In this document: one piece after another, positions 18,313 to 27,780 of the stretch
Position numbering within the stretch: the first letter of the stretch is position 1
Layout: each line of letters starts with the position of its first letter
DNA from: Sphingomonas aliaeris
GTDB lineage: Bacteria; Pseudomonadota; Alphaproteobacteria; Sphingomonadales; Sphingomonadaceae
Length of the DNA: 64,000 nt
Reading direction: 5' to 3'
Assembly (NCBI RefSeq): GCF_016743815.1
Contig: NZ_CP061035.1
Location: 2,482,501-2,546,500 of the forward strand
The notes under the pieces: generated by a model
The model's input: the letters and a program-made list of their open reading frames with translations, nothing else
Told to the model about the DNA's origin: nothing
The model's database searches: none
Position numbers and translations under genes: made by a program

Positions 18313-19113
18313 TTACACTGCCGTCTTGCCATATTCCTGACGCGTGACCGGATGGCTCGACGACAATCCGCCATCGACCGCGATCGCCTGCCCGTTGACA
18401 TAGCTGGCCTCGTCGGATGCCAGGAAGGCGGCAACGTTGGCCAGTTCCTCAGGCTGCGCGCCGCGGCGTAGCGGGTTGAGCCGCCCGACCTTGTCCATCT
18501 TGCCTGCATCCCGCGCATAATCGAAGGTCGGCTTCGTCATGCCCGTCTCGGTCAGGCCGGGGCAGATCGCATTGACGCGCACGTTCGATCCGGCAAGCTG
18601 CTGCGCCGATACCATCGCGAGATTGATCACACCGGCCTTGGACGCCGAATAGGCCGGTGACCCGGCGCCCGACCGAATTCCCGCCACGCTCGCGGTCAAT
18701 ACGATTGCTCCGCCGCCACGCTCCGCGATCTTCGGCGCGGCATGCTTGATCGCCAGATACGGTCCGATCAAATTGACGCGCAGCACCTCGGTGATCAGTG
18801 CGACGTCGGTATCGAAGATGTTGGCCATCCCGCCCGAAATTCCGGCATTGGCGAACATCACGTCCAGCCCGCCATGCGCTTCGCAGGCGAGCGCGACGGC
18901 GCGGATCACGTCTTCCTCCTTGCCGGCGTCGATCTTGATGTGCCGCGCCGTGCCGCCGGCATCGGTAATCATCGCCGCGGTTTCTTCGGCGGCGTCAGAT
19001 ATGTCGGCGCACAGCACGCGCCCGCCTTCGGCCGCGAACAGCAGCGATGCAGCGCGCCCGATCCCCGATCCAGCGCCCGTGACGATGATCGACTTGTCCG
19101 TGAAACGCGCCAT
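18313..19113 (-). CDS. Short-chain dehydrogenase/reductase 1
   Basis: NAD(P)-dependent SDR of classical type, 266 residues. Cofactor motif [14 protein letters not shown] (residues 11-24), NAG in FANAGISGG, catalytic Ser in ASVAG and YxxxK in [10 protein letters not shown]-terminal [11 protein letters not shown]. The likely substrate is a hydroxyacyl-CoA or alcohol. It follows SDR 2 by 22 bases with GGAGAGA upstream, in the minus-strand group with the phosphotransferase, alcohol dehydrogenase and ACAD. Confidence 0.9.
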   Translation of the reverse strand: MARFTDKSIIVTGAGSGIGRAASLLFAAEGGRVLCADISDAAEETAAMITDAGGTARHIKIDAGKEEDVIRAVALACEAHGGLDVMFANAGISGGMANIFDTDVALITEVLRVNLIGPYLAIKHAAPKIAERGGGAIVLTASVAGIRSGAGSPAYSASKAGVINLAMVSAQQLAGSNVRVNAICPGLTETGMTKPTFDYARDAGKMDKVGRLNPLRRGAQPEELANVAAFLASDEASYVNGQAIAVDGGLSSSHPVTRQEYGKTAV

Positions 19114-19135
19114 TATCTCTCTCCGTTCGCCGAAT

Positions 19136-19900
19136 TCAGATCGTCACGCCGCCGTCGATCACGATCGACTGGCCGGTCATGAACGCGCTCGCCGGGCTGG
19201 CAAGGAACACCACCGCGCCGGCTATTTCCTCCGCCACGCCGATGCGGCGCAGCGGCACGGTTTCGTTCGACGCCTTGATCCGCTCCGGATCCTCCCATAG
19301 CGCCTTGGCGAAATCGGTGCGGATCAGGCCGGGGGCGATGCAGTTGATGCGGACATTGTCGGGGCCGAATTCGTGCGCCAGGTTGCGCGCCAACTGCATG
19401 TCGGCGGCTTTGGAGATGCAATAGGCGCCGATCATCGTCGACCCGCGCAAGCCGCCGATCGAGGATACGATGACGATCGATCCATTCTTCCGCTCGCGCA
19501 TTTCGGGCGCGACCATCGCGATCAGCCAATGATTGCTAACGATATTGTTGTCGAGAATCTTGCGGAACTGCTCGTCGCTGATCCCCGATTGCGGGCCGTA
19601 ATAGGGGTTGGACGCGGCGTTGCAGACCAAGACGTCGATCTTGCCGAACGCCGCGCGCGTTTCGTCGACCAGATGTTGCAGGCCGGCCTTGTCGGAGATG
19701 TTTGCCGCCACCGCGATCGCGGTCCCTTCGCCGAATTTCGTGTTGATTTCCGCCGCGACCGCGTCGCACGCATCCTGCTTGCGACTGCTGATCACGACTT
19801 TCGCGCCATGCTCCGCCATCTCGAAGGCGCTCGCCTTGCCGATCCCCTTGGTGGATCCGGTGATGATGGCCACCTGGCCGGTCAGATCGAATAGCGACAT
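19136..19900 (-). CDS. Short-chain dehydrogenase/reductase 2
   Basis: Classical SDR, 254 residues: [13 protein letters not shown] cofactor motif, [12 protein letters not shown], catalytic Ser in VSSIGGLRG, and a YCISKAA active site (Y-x-x-x-K). It resembles DHRS4-like or 3-oxoacyl-reducing SDRs in acyl-CoA clusters. GAGGGAG, 5 bases before the ATG, is the end of the family C repeat at 19907. Distinct from SDR 1, so the pair is not a simple tandem duplication. Confidence 0.9.
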   Translation of the reverse strand: MSLFDLTGQVAIITGSTKGIGKASAFEMAEHGAKVVISSRKQDACDAVAAEINTKFGEGTAIAVAANISDKAGLQHLVDETRAAFGKIDVLVCNAASNPYYGPQSGISDEQFRKILDNNIVSNHWLIAMVAPEMRERKNGSIVIVSSIGGLRGSTMIGAYCISKAADMQLARNLAHEFGPDNVRINCIAPGLIRTDFAKALWEDPERIKASNETVPLRRIGVAEEIAGAVVFLASPASAFMTGQSIVIDGGVTI

Positions 19901-19906
19901 GTTAAC

Positions 19907-20022
19907 TCCCTCTCCCCTTCGGGGGAGAGGGCCGGGGAGAGGGGCAGTCTCTCCTCGCCGGCCCTATATCTATTGGTGATGGACTGCCCCTCTCCCAACC
20001 CTCTCCCCCAGGGGGAGAGGGC
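19907..20022. repeat. Palindromic intergenic repeat, family C (copy 2, inverted)
   Basis: Outer arms of CCCTCTCCCC/GGGGAGAGGG type enclose a core that, reverse complemented, closely matches the core of the copy at 15142-15253 (both contain GGGCCGGCGAGGAGAGACTG). The shared unique core shows these are copies of one ~115-base element, not independent hairpins. Confidence 0.85.
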
Positions 20023-20027
20023 TTTAG

Positions 20028-21086
20028 TTAAGCCCCGGCCTTCATCGCGAAATCCCATGCCGAATTGGCGAGCCGGTACACGCCCTCCGCCGATTTTTCG
20101 GCCTGCGCGCTGGATGCCGTACCCTCGACGATGCGTTTCTTGATGCCCTGAACGATGCCCGTCAGGCGGAACAGATTGTACGAGAAATACCAGTTGAGGT
20201 CCGGGACCCCGTCCCGCCCGGTCGCCGCGCAATAGCGTACAACCATATCCTCGATCGTCGGGATACCCGTCTCCGGCCCCGTCTCGCCCCTGACGCCCGA
20301 ACGGCCCTCCGGCTCGGTCACCCAGCTCATGAGGAAATAGGAAAAATCGGCCAGCGGATCGCCCAACGTCGACAATTCCCAGTCAAGCAACGCGATCACG
20401 CGTGGCTCGGTCTTGTGGAAGATCATGTTGTCGATACGAAAATCGCCGTGGACGACGGACGTCCGCGTCTGTTCCGGCACCGTGCGGCCGAGATAGTCGA
20501 TCAGCTTCTCGACCGATTCCATATGCTCCGTCTCGGACGCACGATATTGCTTCGTCCAGCGCGCGACCTGCCGCTCGAAATAATTACCCGGACGCCCGTA
20601 ATCGCCGAGCCCCGCCGCGACATGATCGGTATTGTGCAGCTCGGCCAGTGTATCGCACATCGCATTGTAGACACCGGTCCGCTGATCCGGCGTATAATCC
20701 GGCAGCGTCCCGTCCCACAGGTTGCGACCATCGGCGAACCCCATGACGTAGAAATCGGTGCCGACGATATCCTGATCGGTACACAGGCCGTACGGCTTGG
20801 CGACCGGGAAGCCGGTCGGATACAGGCCGGCAATGACGCGATACTCGCGATCCACGGCATGCGCGGACGGCAATAACGGGCCGAACGGCTTGCGGCGCAG
20901 GACATACTGACCGGACGGCGCGTCGATCTTGAAGGTCGGGTTGGACTGCCCGCCGGCGAATTTCGAATAGGTCAGCGGCCCTTCGAACCCCTCGACATTC
21001 GCCTCCATCCAGGCGGTCAGCTTCGCCTCGTCGAGCCGGTCCTTCTCGGGCACGGCGATCGTCTGCGGGGAGGAATCGATCGTCAT
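20028..21086 (-). CDS. Kinase-like phosphotransferase family protein (ACAD10/11-type partner)
   Basis: About 352 residues with an aminoglycoside-phosphotransferase/choline-kinase fold: N-lobe FAGGQSNPTFKIDAPSGQYV and VLRRKPFGP (ATP-binding Lys region), catalytic loop VVHGDFRIDNMIFH and metal-binding LLDWELSTLGDPLADFSYF. This subfamily matches the kinase domain fused to acyl-CoA dehydrogenases in animal ACAD10/11 and separate proteins such as LvaA, which phosphorylate 4-hydroxyacyl-CoA. Here it is next to an ADH and an ACAD10/11-type dehydrogenase. ATG 21086 shares one base with the ADH stop; the GTG just before is an alternative. Confidence 0.85.
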   Translation of the reverse strand: MTIDSSPQTIAVPEKDRLDEAKLTAWMEANVEGFEGPLTYSKFAGGQSNPTFKIDAPSGQYVLRRKPFGPLLPSAHAVDREYRVIAGLYPTGFPVAKPYGLCTDQDIVGTDFYVMGFADGRNLWDGTLPDYTPDQRTGVYNAMCDTLAELHNTDHVAAGLGDYGRPGNYFERQVARWTKQYRASETEHMESVEKLIDYLGRTVPEQTRTSVVHGDFRIDNMIFHKTEPRVIALLDWELSTLGDPLADFSYFLMSWVTEPEGRSGVRGETGPETGIPTIEDMVVRYCAATGRDGVPDLNWYFSYNLFRLTGIVQGIKKRIVEGTASSAQAEKSAEGVYRLANSAWDFAMKAGA

Positions 21087-22171
21087 CACGCGAACTCGAT
21101 CACCGAGCGAACCGTATCGCCGGTACGCAGTTTGGCCATCGCCGCATTGACGTCATCCAGCCTGATACGCTCAGCGACCATCGTATCCAGGTCCAGCCGA
21201 CCATCGAGATACATCTCGACCAGACGTGGCATGTCGATCGGGAAACGCGTCGAGCCGAGCAGCGAGCCTTGGAGCTTCTTGCCCGTCAGGAAGGTTGGAC
21301 CGGCGATGCTCACCGATCCCCCCGGCGCGATCATGCCGAGGATCGTCGCCGTGCCGCCGCGACGGAGGATGTTCCAGGCGAGTTCGGCGGTGTTGGGCCG
21401 ACCGACCGCCTCGATCGCGTAATTCACCCCGCCTTCGGTCATCGCGATGACTTTCTTGGTCAGATCGGGGTCCGACGCGTCCAGCCCGTGCGTCGCGCCA
21501 AGCTTCTTCGCGAGATCAAGCTTGTCCGCCACCGGGTCGATCGCGATGATCGCACCCGCGCCGGCAATCTTCGCCGCATTGATCGCCGCAAGCCCGATGC
21601 CGCCGCAGCCAATCACCGCGACGGTTTCGCCGGGGCGCAACCGGCTGTCGTTAAAGATCGCGCCGGCCCCTGTGATCACCGCGCAGCCAAGCAACGCCGC
21701 CCGGTCCAGCGGCATCTCTTTCGAGATAGCGACGCAGGCATTTTCATGCACCAGCATCATCTCGGCATAGGCCGACAGGTTGAGGAACGGCGCCAGTGGC
21801 GTTCCGTCCTTCAGGCTAAGCCGCGGTGGCGCATCCTTTGCACGGCGGGTGGAGGGATCGACACACAGGCTGGGGCGGCCGGTGATGCACATTTCGCAGG
21901 AACCGCAAAAGACAGTGAAGAAGGTGATGACGTGATCGCCAACTTTCAGGTGCGCGACATCGGATCCGACCGCCTCGACGATCCCCGCCGCCTCGTGCCC
22001 CGGCACTGTCGGCACCGGGTGCGGGAAGGCCCCGTCGATGAAGTGCAAGTCCGACCGGCATACGCCGCACGCGACGGTGCGGATGAGCACCTCGCGCGGG
22101 CCGGGATCGGACACCGCGATATCCTCGATCACGAGATCGGTCTTCGCTTCGTAAAGGACCGCTGCTTTCAC
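21086..22171 (-). CDS. Zinc-dependent alcohol dehydrogenase (class III-like MDR)
   Basis: 361-residue medium-chain dehydrogenase. Catalytic zinc ligands are in VACGVCRSDLHF and PGHEAAG, the structural-zinc region is FFTVFCGSCEMCITGRPSLC, and the NAD site is VAVIGCGGIGLAAINAAK. It probably oxidises an alcohol or hydroxyacyl intermediate made by its operon neighbours; the substrate cannot be named. GTG start (22171). It overlaps the phosphotransferase by one base or a few and follows the ACAD by 28 bases. Confidence 0.9.
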   Translation of the reverse strand: MKAAVLYEAKTDLVIEDIAVSDPGPREVLIRTVACGVCRSDLHFIDGAFPHPVPTVPGHEAAGIVEAVGSDVAHLKVGDHVITFFTVFCGSCEMCITGRPSLCVDPSTRRAKDAPPRLSLKDGTPLAPFLNLSAYAEMMLVHENACVAISKEMPLDRAALLGCAVITGAGAIFNDSRLRPGETVAVIGCGGIGLAAINAAKIAGAGAIIAIDPVADKLDLAKKLGATHGLDASDPDLTKKVIAMTEGGVNYAIEAVGRPNTAELAWNILRRGGTATILGMIAPGGSVSIAGPTFLTGKKLQGSLLGSTRFPIDMPRLVEMYLDGRLDLDTMVAERIRLDDVNAAMAKLRTGDTVRSVIEFA

Positions 22172-22199
22172 TGTTCTTCCCTCTCCCCGCCTGCTTCAC

Positions 22200-23477
22200 T
22201 TACCGGCGGACCGCATCCTTGGCCGCGACCGCCGCCGGCAGCTCGGCATATTTACCGAACTCGTTGCGGGCGATCGCACGGTTGTGGACCTCGTCCGGGC
22301 CGTCCGCGAAGCGCAGCGTGCGCATCGCCGCCCAGTCGTGCGCCAGGCGGAAGTCGCCCGATACGCCGCCGCCGCCATGCGCCTGGATCGCATCGTCGAT
22401 GATCTTCAACGCCATGCTCGGCGCCTGCACCTTGATCATCGCGATTTCCTGCTGCGCGCTCTTGTTGCCGGCACGATCCATCATGTCGGCAGCCTTCAGG
22501 CAGAGAAGACGCGTCATCTCGATATCGATGCGGGCGCGGGCGATCCGCTCCTCCCATACCGAATGGTCGGCGATGCGCTTGCCGAAGACGACGCGGGTCA
22601 GGAGGCGCTTGGCCATCGCCTCGATCGCTTCCTCCGCGGTGCCGATCGTGCGCATGCAGTGATGGATACGGCCCGGCCCGAGACGCCCCTGAGCGATTTC
22701 GAACCCGCGTCCTTCGCCGAGCAACACGTTCTCGACCGGAACGCGGACGTTCTCCAGCACGACTTCGCCATGCCCGTGCGGCGCATGATCATAGCCATAG
22801 ACCGACAGCATGCGCTTGATCGTCACGCCCGGCGTATCCATCGGGACGAGGATCTGGCTCTGCTGACTGTGGCGCGAGCCTTCCGTGTTCGTCTTGCCCA
22901 TCACGATGGCGATCGCGCAGCGCGGATCGCCCACGCCCGACGACCACCATTTCGTGCCGTTGATCACGTAATGGTCGCCATCGCGCACCATCCGCGTCTC
23001 GATATTGGTCGCATCCGACGACGCCACCGCGGGCTCGGTCATCAGGAAGGCGGAGCGGATCTCACCGTTCATCAGCGGACGGAGCCAGCGCTCCTTCTGC
23101 TCGCGCGTGCCGTAGCGATGGAACACTTCCATATTGCCCGTGTCCGGCGCCGAGCAATTGAACACTTCCGACGCCCAGCCGACGCGGCCCATTTCCTCGG
23201 CGCACAAGGCGTATTCGAGATTGGTGAGCTGCGTGCCTTCGAACTCGAACGTGTCGTCAACATGCGTCTGGCCGGAATGCGGCGGCATGAAGAAATTCCA
23301 CAGCCCAGCCTCCTTTGCCTTGAGCTTCATGTCCTCGATCACCTGGATCACTTTCCAGCGTTCGCCGGTGTGCGACTGCTCTTCATATTCGTGCTGGCGG
23401 GGACGGATATTCTGATCGATGAAATCGCGAACGCGATCCCGGAAGTACGATTCTCTCTCGCTCAGCGTGAAGTCCAT
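22200..23477 (-). CDS. Acyl-CoA dehydrogenase, ACAD10/11 type
   Basis: 425 residues; longer than the standard [71 protein letters not shown] and the C-terminal [20 protein letters not shown] match the subgroup found with kinase-like phosphotransferases (ACAD10/11, LvaC). In that chemistry a 4-hydroxyacyl-CoA is phosphorylated and the phosphate is eliminated during dehydrogenase-assisted rearrangement to a 3-hydroxyacyl-CoA. It is the first gene of a minus-strand operon, divergent from the double TetR regulator. Confidence 0.9.
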   Translation of the reverse strand: MDFTLSERESYFRDRVRDFIDQNIRPRQHEYEEQSHTGERWKVIQVIEDMKLKAKEAGLWNFFMPPHSGQTHVDDTFEFEGTQLTNLEYALCAEEMGRVGWASEVFNCSAPDTGNMEVFHRYGTREQKERWLRPLMNGEIRSAFLMTEPAVASSDATNIETRMVRDGDHYVINGTKWWSSGVGDPRCAIAIVMGKTNTEGSRHSQQSQILVPMDTPGVTIKRMLSVYGYDHAPHGHGEVVLENVRVPVENVLLGEGRGFEIAQGRLGPGRIHHCMRTIGTAEEAIEAMAKRLLTRVVFGKRIADHSVWEERIARARIDIEMTRLLCLKAADMMDRAGNKSAQQEIAMIKVQAPSMALKIIDDAIQAHGGGGVSGDFRLAHDWAAMRTLRFADGPDEVHNRAIARNEFGKYAELPAAVAAKDAVRR

Positions 23478-23518
23478 CTTCTCTCTCCGTCAGCCCGGTT
23501 TTGAGGCTGGTTAGACCG

Positions 23519-23534
23519 TACCGCGTTTTCGGTA
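23519..23534. promoter_or_regulatory. Candidate operator between the ACAD operon and tetR
   Basis: Perfect inverted repeat TACCG-N6-CGGTA in the 143-base divergent intergenic region. Its size and symmetry suit a TetR-family dimer, and the position could control both directions. Inferred; only one copy is seen. Confidence 0.4.
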
Positions 23535-23620
23535 AAGCGTTGGCAGGACATATTTTGCGGCTTCGCGTGGCCGCAGAGAAAAGACTGTTTCTTCTAAAGG
23601 AACTTGTTAGATTGTGTCCG

Positions 23621-24865
23621 ATGGAGCCGAACAAAGCGAATTTGATCGACGAGGAAGGCGGCACGAAGCGGTTTCGCGCGAAGCGCGACGCCATCCTGGC
23701 GGCCGCCGCACAAGCGATCAACGAACAGAGTGCGAAAGGCATGACCTTCGCAGATGTCGCGCGCCGCGTCGGGCTGAACACGACCAGCGTGACCTATTAC
23801 TTCAAGCGCAAGGAAGATCTTGCGACCGCCTGTTTCGAAAATACGCTCGAACGGCTGCAGGCGATGCTGGACGAGGCGCTGAAGGAAGCCACGCCGCAGG
23901 CGCGCGTCGCGAAATATCTGTCGATCAACATGCAGCGGCTTGGCGCGATCCAGAAGGGCGAGGCCACCGCCTTCGCCGTCCTGTCCGATCTGCGCGCGAT
24001 GGAGGAGCCTGCGCTCAGCCAGTTGATGGCCGGGTGGCGCGACGTGTTCCGCAAGACGCGGACGCTGTGGGGCCCCGCCCGCACCCGCGCCGAAACCGAC
24101 CTGCGCGGCGCGCGCGCGCACGTGCTGCTGGAAAATACGTTTTGGTTGCCGATCTGGCTGACGCGGTACGAACCCGATCAGTTCGACCGGATCGAGGCGC
24201 GGCTGATGGAGGTGTTCGAACACGGCATCGCCGCGCCGGGCGAGAATTGGGCCCCCGACCTGATCGATCTCGACCACGGCACGTCTGAGCCGGGGCGCGC
24301 CGCGTTCCTGCTCGCCGCCACGCGCCTGATCAACCAGCTCGGCTATCGCGGCGCATCGGTGCAGCGGATCGCATCCGAACTGAACGTGACGAAGGGCAGC
24401 TTCTACCACCATCTGGATGCCAAGGACGATCTGGTCATCGCCTGCTATAAACGCAGTTTCGACACGATCGCCGACGCCCAGCATCTGGCGGACGAACGTG
24501 GCGGCAGCCAGTGGCATCGCCTGTCCAGCATCATCGCGACATTGCTCGACGTCCAGTTTTCCGAACGCGGCCCGTTGCTGCGCACCACCGCTTTGTCCGG
24601 CCTGCCCGGCGGCGTGCGCAATACGATGATCGATCGATCGAACCGCATCGCGCGCCGCTATGCCGGCACGATGAGCGACGGAATTGCGGAGGGGTCGATC
24701 CGGCCAGTCGATGCGTTGGTAGCCGCACAGGCGTTGATGGCGCTTCAGAATGCCGCGTTCGACATGCGAAAATGGGCCAGCACCATGCCGCGCGATCGGG
24801 CCGTCGCCTTCTACGCCTCGACGCTCGCATTCGGCCTGTTCGACGACCGGGTGCTGGACCTTTGA
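23621..24865 (+). CDS. Double-domain TetR-family regulator
   Basis: 414 residues with two complete TetR units in tandem. The first DNA-binding domain (residues ~20-65) contains [20 protein letters not shown]; the second (~226-272) contains [20 protein letters not shown]. Each is followed by its own ligand/dimerisation region. The two HTHs differ, so this is an old fusion rather than a recent duplication. ATG 23621 is chosen because the reading frame upstream is not conserved-looking and lies in the promoter. It probably regulates the divergent ACAD operon, the downstream gcdH group, or both. Confidence 0.88.
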   Translation: MEPNKANLIDEEGGTKRFRAKRDAILAAAAQAINEQSAKGMTFADVARRVGLNTTSVTYYFKRKEDLATACFENTLERLQAMLDEALKEATPQARVAKYLSINMQRLGAIQKGEATAFAVLSDLRAMEEPALSQLMAGWRDVFRKTRTLWGPARTRAETDLRGARAHVLLENTFWLPIWLTRYEPDQFDRIEARLMEVFEHGIAAPGENWAPDLIDLDHGTSEPGRAAFLLAATRLINQLGYRGASVQRIASELNVTKGSFYHHLDAKDDLVIACYKRSFDTIADAQHLADERGGSQWHRLSSIIATLLDVQFSERGPLLRTTALSGLPGGVRNTMIDRSNRIARRYAGTMSDGIAEGSIRPVDALVAAQALMALQNAAFDMRKWASTMPRDRAVAFYASTLAFGLFDDRVLDL

Positions 24866-24908
24866 TCTTGCGGCTGGCAACGGCCACGTTGAAATACCGG
24901 AGAATATC

Positions 24909-26093
24909 ATGAGCGGCATGGGCCAATTCGACTGGGCTGATCCCTTCCTGCTGGACGACCAGCTGGACGACGACGAACGCATGATCCGCGATACGGCGCG
25001 CGCCTATGCGCAGGAAAAGCTTGCGCCGCGCATCATCGACGCCTTCGCGAACGAGGTCACCGACGTGTCGATCTTCCGCGAGATGGGGGAACTCGGCCTG
25101 CTCGGCCCGACGGTGCCCGAACAATATGGCGGGGTCGGCGCCAGCTATGTCGCCTACGGCCTGGTCGCGCGCGAGGTGGAGCGGATCGATTCCGGGTATC
25201 GCTCGATGATGAGCGTGCAATCCAGCCTCGTGATGTACCCGATCTACGCTTACGGTTCCGAAGCGCAGAAGATGAAGTATCTGCCGAAGCTCGCATCGGG
25301 CGAATATATCGGGTGTTTCGGGCTGACCGAGCCGGATGCCGGATCGGATCCGGGCGGGATGACGACGCGCGCGAAGAAGACCGCGAACGGATATGTCATT
25401 TCCGGCGCCAAGACGTGGATCAGCAATGCGCCGATTGCCGACGTCTTCGTCGTGTGGGCAAAGAGCGACGAGCATGGCGGCGGCATTCGCGGCTTCATCC
25501 TCGAAAAGGGCATGAAGGGTCTTGCGACGCCGAAGATCGAGGGCAAGCTGTCGTTGCGCGCCTCGATCACCGGCATGATCATGATGGACGAGGTCGAGGT
25601 CGGCGACGATGCGCTGCTGCCCGACGTGCAGGGCCTGAAGGGTCCGTTCGGCTGTCTTAATCGCGCGCGTTACGGCATTTCCTGGGGCAGTCTGGGCGCG
25701 GCGGAATTCTGCATGCACGCGGCCCGGCAATATGGGCTAGACCGCAAGCAGTTCGGCAAGTCGCTCGCCGCGAACCAGCTGTACCAGAAGAAGCTGGCCG
25801 ACATGCAGACCGAGATCGCGCTCGGTCTGCAGGCAAGCCTGCGCGTCGGTCGGCTGATGGACGAGGGCCGGTTCGCGCCCGAGATGATCTCGATCGTGAA
25901 GCGCAACAATGTCGGCAAGGCGCTGGATATCGCCCGGATGTCGCGCGACATGCATGGCGGCAACGGCATCAGCGGCGAATATCAGATCATGCGCCACATG
26001 ATGAACCTTGAAACCGTGAACACCTATGAAGGCGCGCACGACGTCCACGCTCTTATCCTGGGTCGCGCGATCACCGGGATCGCTGCGTTCTGA
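24909..26093 (+). CDS. gcdH: Glutaryl-CoA dehydrogenase
   Basis: Oxidative decarboxylation of glutaryl-CoA to crotonyl-CoA in lysine, tryptophan and glutarate catabolism; FAD enzyme. 394 residues. The N-terminal [19 protein letters not shown], the substrate-recognition region [34 protein letters not shown] and the catalytic Glu loop [20 protein letters not shown] identify the family. It starts a plus-strand operon with a GNAT and a CoA-transferase, which could activate glutarate. Confidence 0.95.
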   Translation: MSGMGQFDWADPFLLDDQLDDDERMIRDTARAYAQEKLAPRIIDAFANEVTDVSIFREMGELGLLGPTVPEQYGGVGASYVAYGLVAREVERIDSGYRSMMSVQSSLVMYPIYAYGSEAQKMKYLPKLASGEYIGCFGLTEPDAGSDPGGMTTRAKKTANGYVISGAKTWISNAPIADVFVVWAKSDEHGGGIRGFILEKGMKGLATPKIEGKLSLRASITGMIMMDEVEVGDDALLPDVQGLKGPFGCLNRARYGISWGSLGAAEFCMHAARQYGLDRKQFGKSLAANQLYQKKLADMQTEIALGLQASLRVGRLMDEGRFAPEMISIVKRNNVGKALDIARMSRDMHGGNGISGEYQIMRHMMNLETVNTYEGAHDVHALILGRAITGIAAF

Positions 26094-26095
26094 GC

Positions 26096-26629
26096 ATGCC
26101 GGACCTGCAACCGACACTGATCGGCGAGACGGTCGAGTTGCGCCCAACCGTATCCGGGGATTGGACGGCGTTGTTCGCCGTCGCCTCGGATCCGGGAATT
26201 TGGGCGATACATCCGGCGCACGATCGCTGGCAGGAACCCGTGTTCCGCCGCTATTTCGACGATGCGCTGGCGAGCGGCGGCGGCTTGACGATCCGGCACC
26301 GCGCGACCGGGCGGGTCATCGGCGCGAGCCGGTACCGCATCGATCCCGACAACCCGCAAGCATGCGAGATCGGCTGGACGTTTCTCGCCCGTGATCATTG
26401 GGGCGCAGGCACCAATCGCGAGATGAAAGCGCTGATGATCCGCCACATCCTGCAATGGTTCGATGTCGCCACGTTCCATGTCGGCGAAACGAATATCAGG
26501 TCACGGCGAGCGATGGAAAAGATCGGCGGCGTGTTGAGCGATCGGACATCCACCGCCGTCCTCGCCGACGGGCCCGTCGTCCATGTCATCTACGACATCG
26601 GCCGTGACGCGGAGATTGCGCGCGCATGA
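26096..26629 (+). CDS. GNAT-family N-acetyltransferase (RimJ/RimL type)
   Basis: 177 residues. An acetyl-CoA-dependent acyltransferase fold: GETVELRPTVSGDWTALFAV at the N-terminus, GASRYRIDPDNPQACEIGWT as the central strand and HVGETNIRSRRAMEKIGGVL near the CoA-binding helix. The substrate is unknown. It begins 2 bases after the gcdH stop and overlaps the CoA-transferase gene by ATGA (26626-26629), so it is embedded in the glutarate operon, though a catalytic role there is not obvious. Confidence 0.88.
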   Translation: MPDLQPTLIGETVELRPTVSGDWTALFAVASDPGIWAIHPAHDRWQEPVFRRYFDDALASGGGLTIRHRATGRVIGASRYRIDPDNPQACEIGWTFLARDHWGAGTNREMKALMIRHILQWFDVATFHVGETNIRSRRAMEKIGGVLSDRTSTAVLADGPVVHVIYDIGRDAEIARA

Positions 26630-27732
26630 AGCCGCTCGCCGGGATCCGCGTCGTCGAGCTGGCACGCATTCTTGCCGGGCCGTGGTGCGGGCAGTTGCTC
26701 GCCGATCTCGGGGCGGATGTGATCAAGATCGAGCGTCCCGGTGCGGGCGACGATACGCGGCACTGGGGCCCGCCGTTCATGCACGGGCCGGACGGCGAGA
26801 ACCTCGACGCGGCCTATTACCACTCCACCAACCGCGGCAAGACCAACCGTGCGATCGACATTGCCACGCCGGAGGGCCAGTCCGAGATCCGCGCGCTGGT
26901 GGCGGATGCGGATGTCGTGATCGAGAATTACAAGGTCGGCGGGCTGGTCAAATACGGTCTCGACCATGCCAGCCTGTCCGCGATCAACTCGCGGCTGATC
27001 ACCTGTTCCATCACCGGGTTCGGGCAGACCGGCCCCTATGCGCACCGGGCGGGATACGATTTCATCATCCAGGGGATGGGCGGGATCATGTCGCTGACTG
27101 GCGAGCCGGACGGCGCGCCGCAGAAGTCGGGCATTGCCTATGCCGATATCTTCACCGGCGTCTATTCCGCGGTCGCGATCCTCGCCGCGTTGCGCACGCG
27201 CGACCGGGACGGGATTGGCGCGCATATCGACATGGCGTTGCTCGACACGCAGGTCGCGGTGCTCGCCAACCAGGCGCTCAACTGGATGGCATCGGGCAAG
27301 GTGCCGCACCGGATGGGGAACGGCCACGCCAACCTCGCGCCCTATCAGGGGTTCGCGGCGTCGGATGGCGACCTGATCATCGCGGTCGGGAATGACGGGC
27401 AGTTCCGCAAACTGTGTACCGTGCTCGACCTGCCGTTAGCGGACGATGCGCGCTTCGCCACCAACCCGGCGCGCGTCGAGAACCGCGCCGAGATGATCCC
27501 GATCCTGTCCACCGCGATCGCGACGTGGCGCAAGGCGGATCTTGCCTGGGCGCTGGAGGAAGCGGGCGTGCCCGCCGGCCCGATCAACCGAGTCGACGAA
27601 GTGTTTGCCGATGCGCAGGTCGTCGCGCGCGGGCTTGCGATCGACAATGCGGGCATTCCCGGCGTCGCTTCCCCGATCGTGATCGACGGCGTACGCATGG
27701 TATCCGACAAGGCCAGCCCGCCGCGGCCCTGA
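26626..27732 (+). CDS. Class III (CaiB/BaiF) CoA-transferase, probably glutarate CoA-transferase
   Basis: 368 residues. Family features are IRVVELARILAGPWCGQLLA, GADVIKIERPGAGDDTRHWG, VVIENYKVGGLVKYGLD (catalytic Asp follows in the family), ITGFGQTGPYAHRAGYDFI and QGMGGIMSLTG. Transfers CoA between carboxylates. Direct linkage to gcdH matches the gcdH-gcdG arrangement in which the transferase activates glutarate; this assignment is by context. It overlaps the GNAT gene by 4 bases. Confidence 0.88.
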   Translation: MKPLAGIRVVELARILAGPWCGQLLADLGADVIKIERPGAGDDTRHWGPPFMHGPDGENLDAAYYHSTNRGKTNRAIDIATPEGQSEIRALVADADVVIENYKVGGLVKYGLDHASLSAINSRLITCSITGFGQTGPYAHRAGYDFIIQGMGGIMSLTGEPDGAPQKSGIAYADIFTGVYSAVAILAALRTRDRDGIGAHIDMALLDTQVAVLANQALNWMASGKVPHRMGNGHANLAPYQGFAASDGDLIIAVGNDGQFRKLCTVLDLPLADDARFATNPARVENRAEMIPILSTAIATWRKADLAWALEEAGVPAGPINRVDEVFADAQVVARGLAIDNAGIPGVASPIVIDGVRMVSDKASPPRP

Positions 27733-27780
27733 TCCGGCCGCCGGGCACAAAGCCACGACATAGAACGGGAGAGAGACGTC

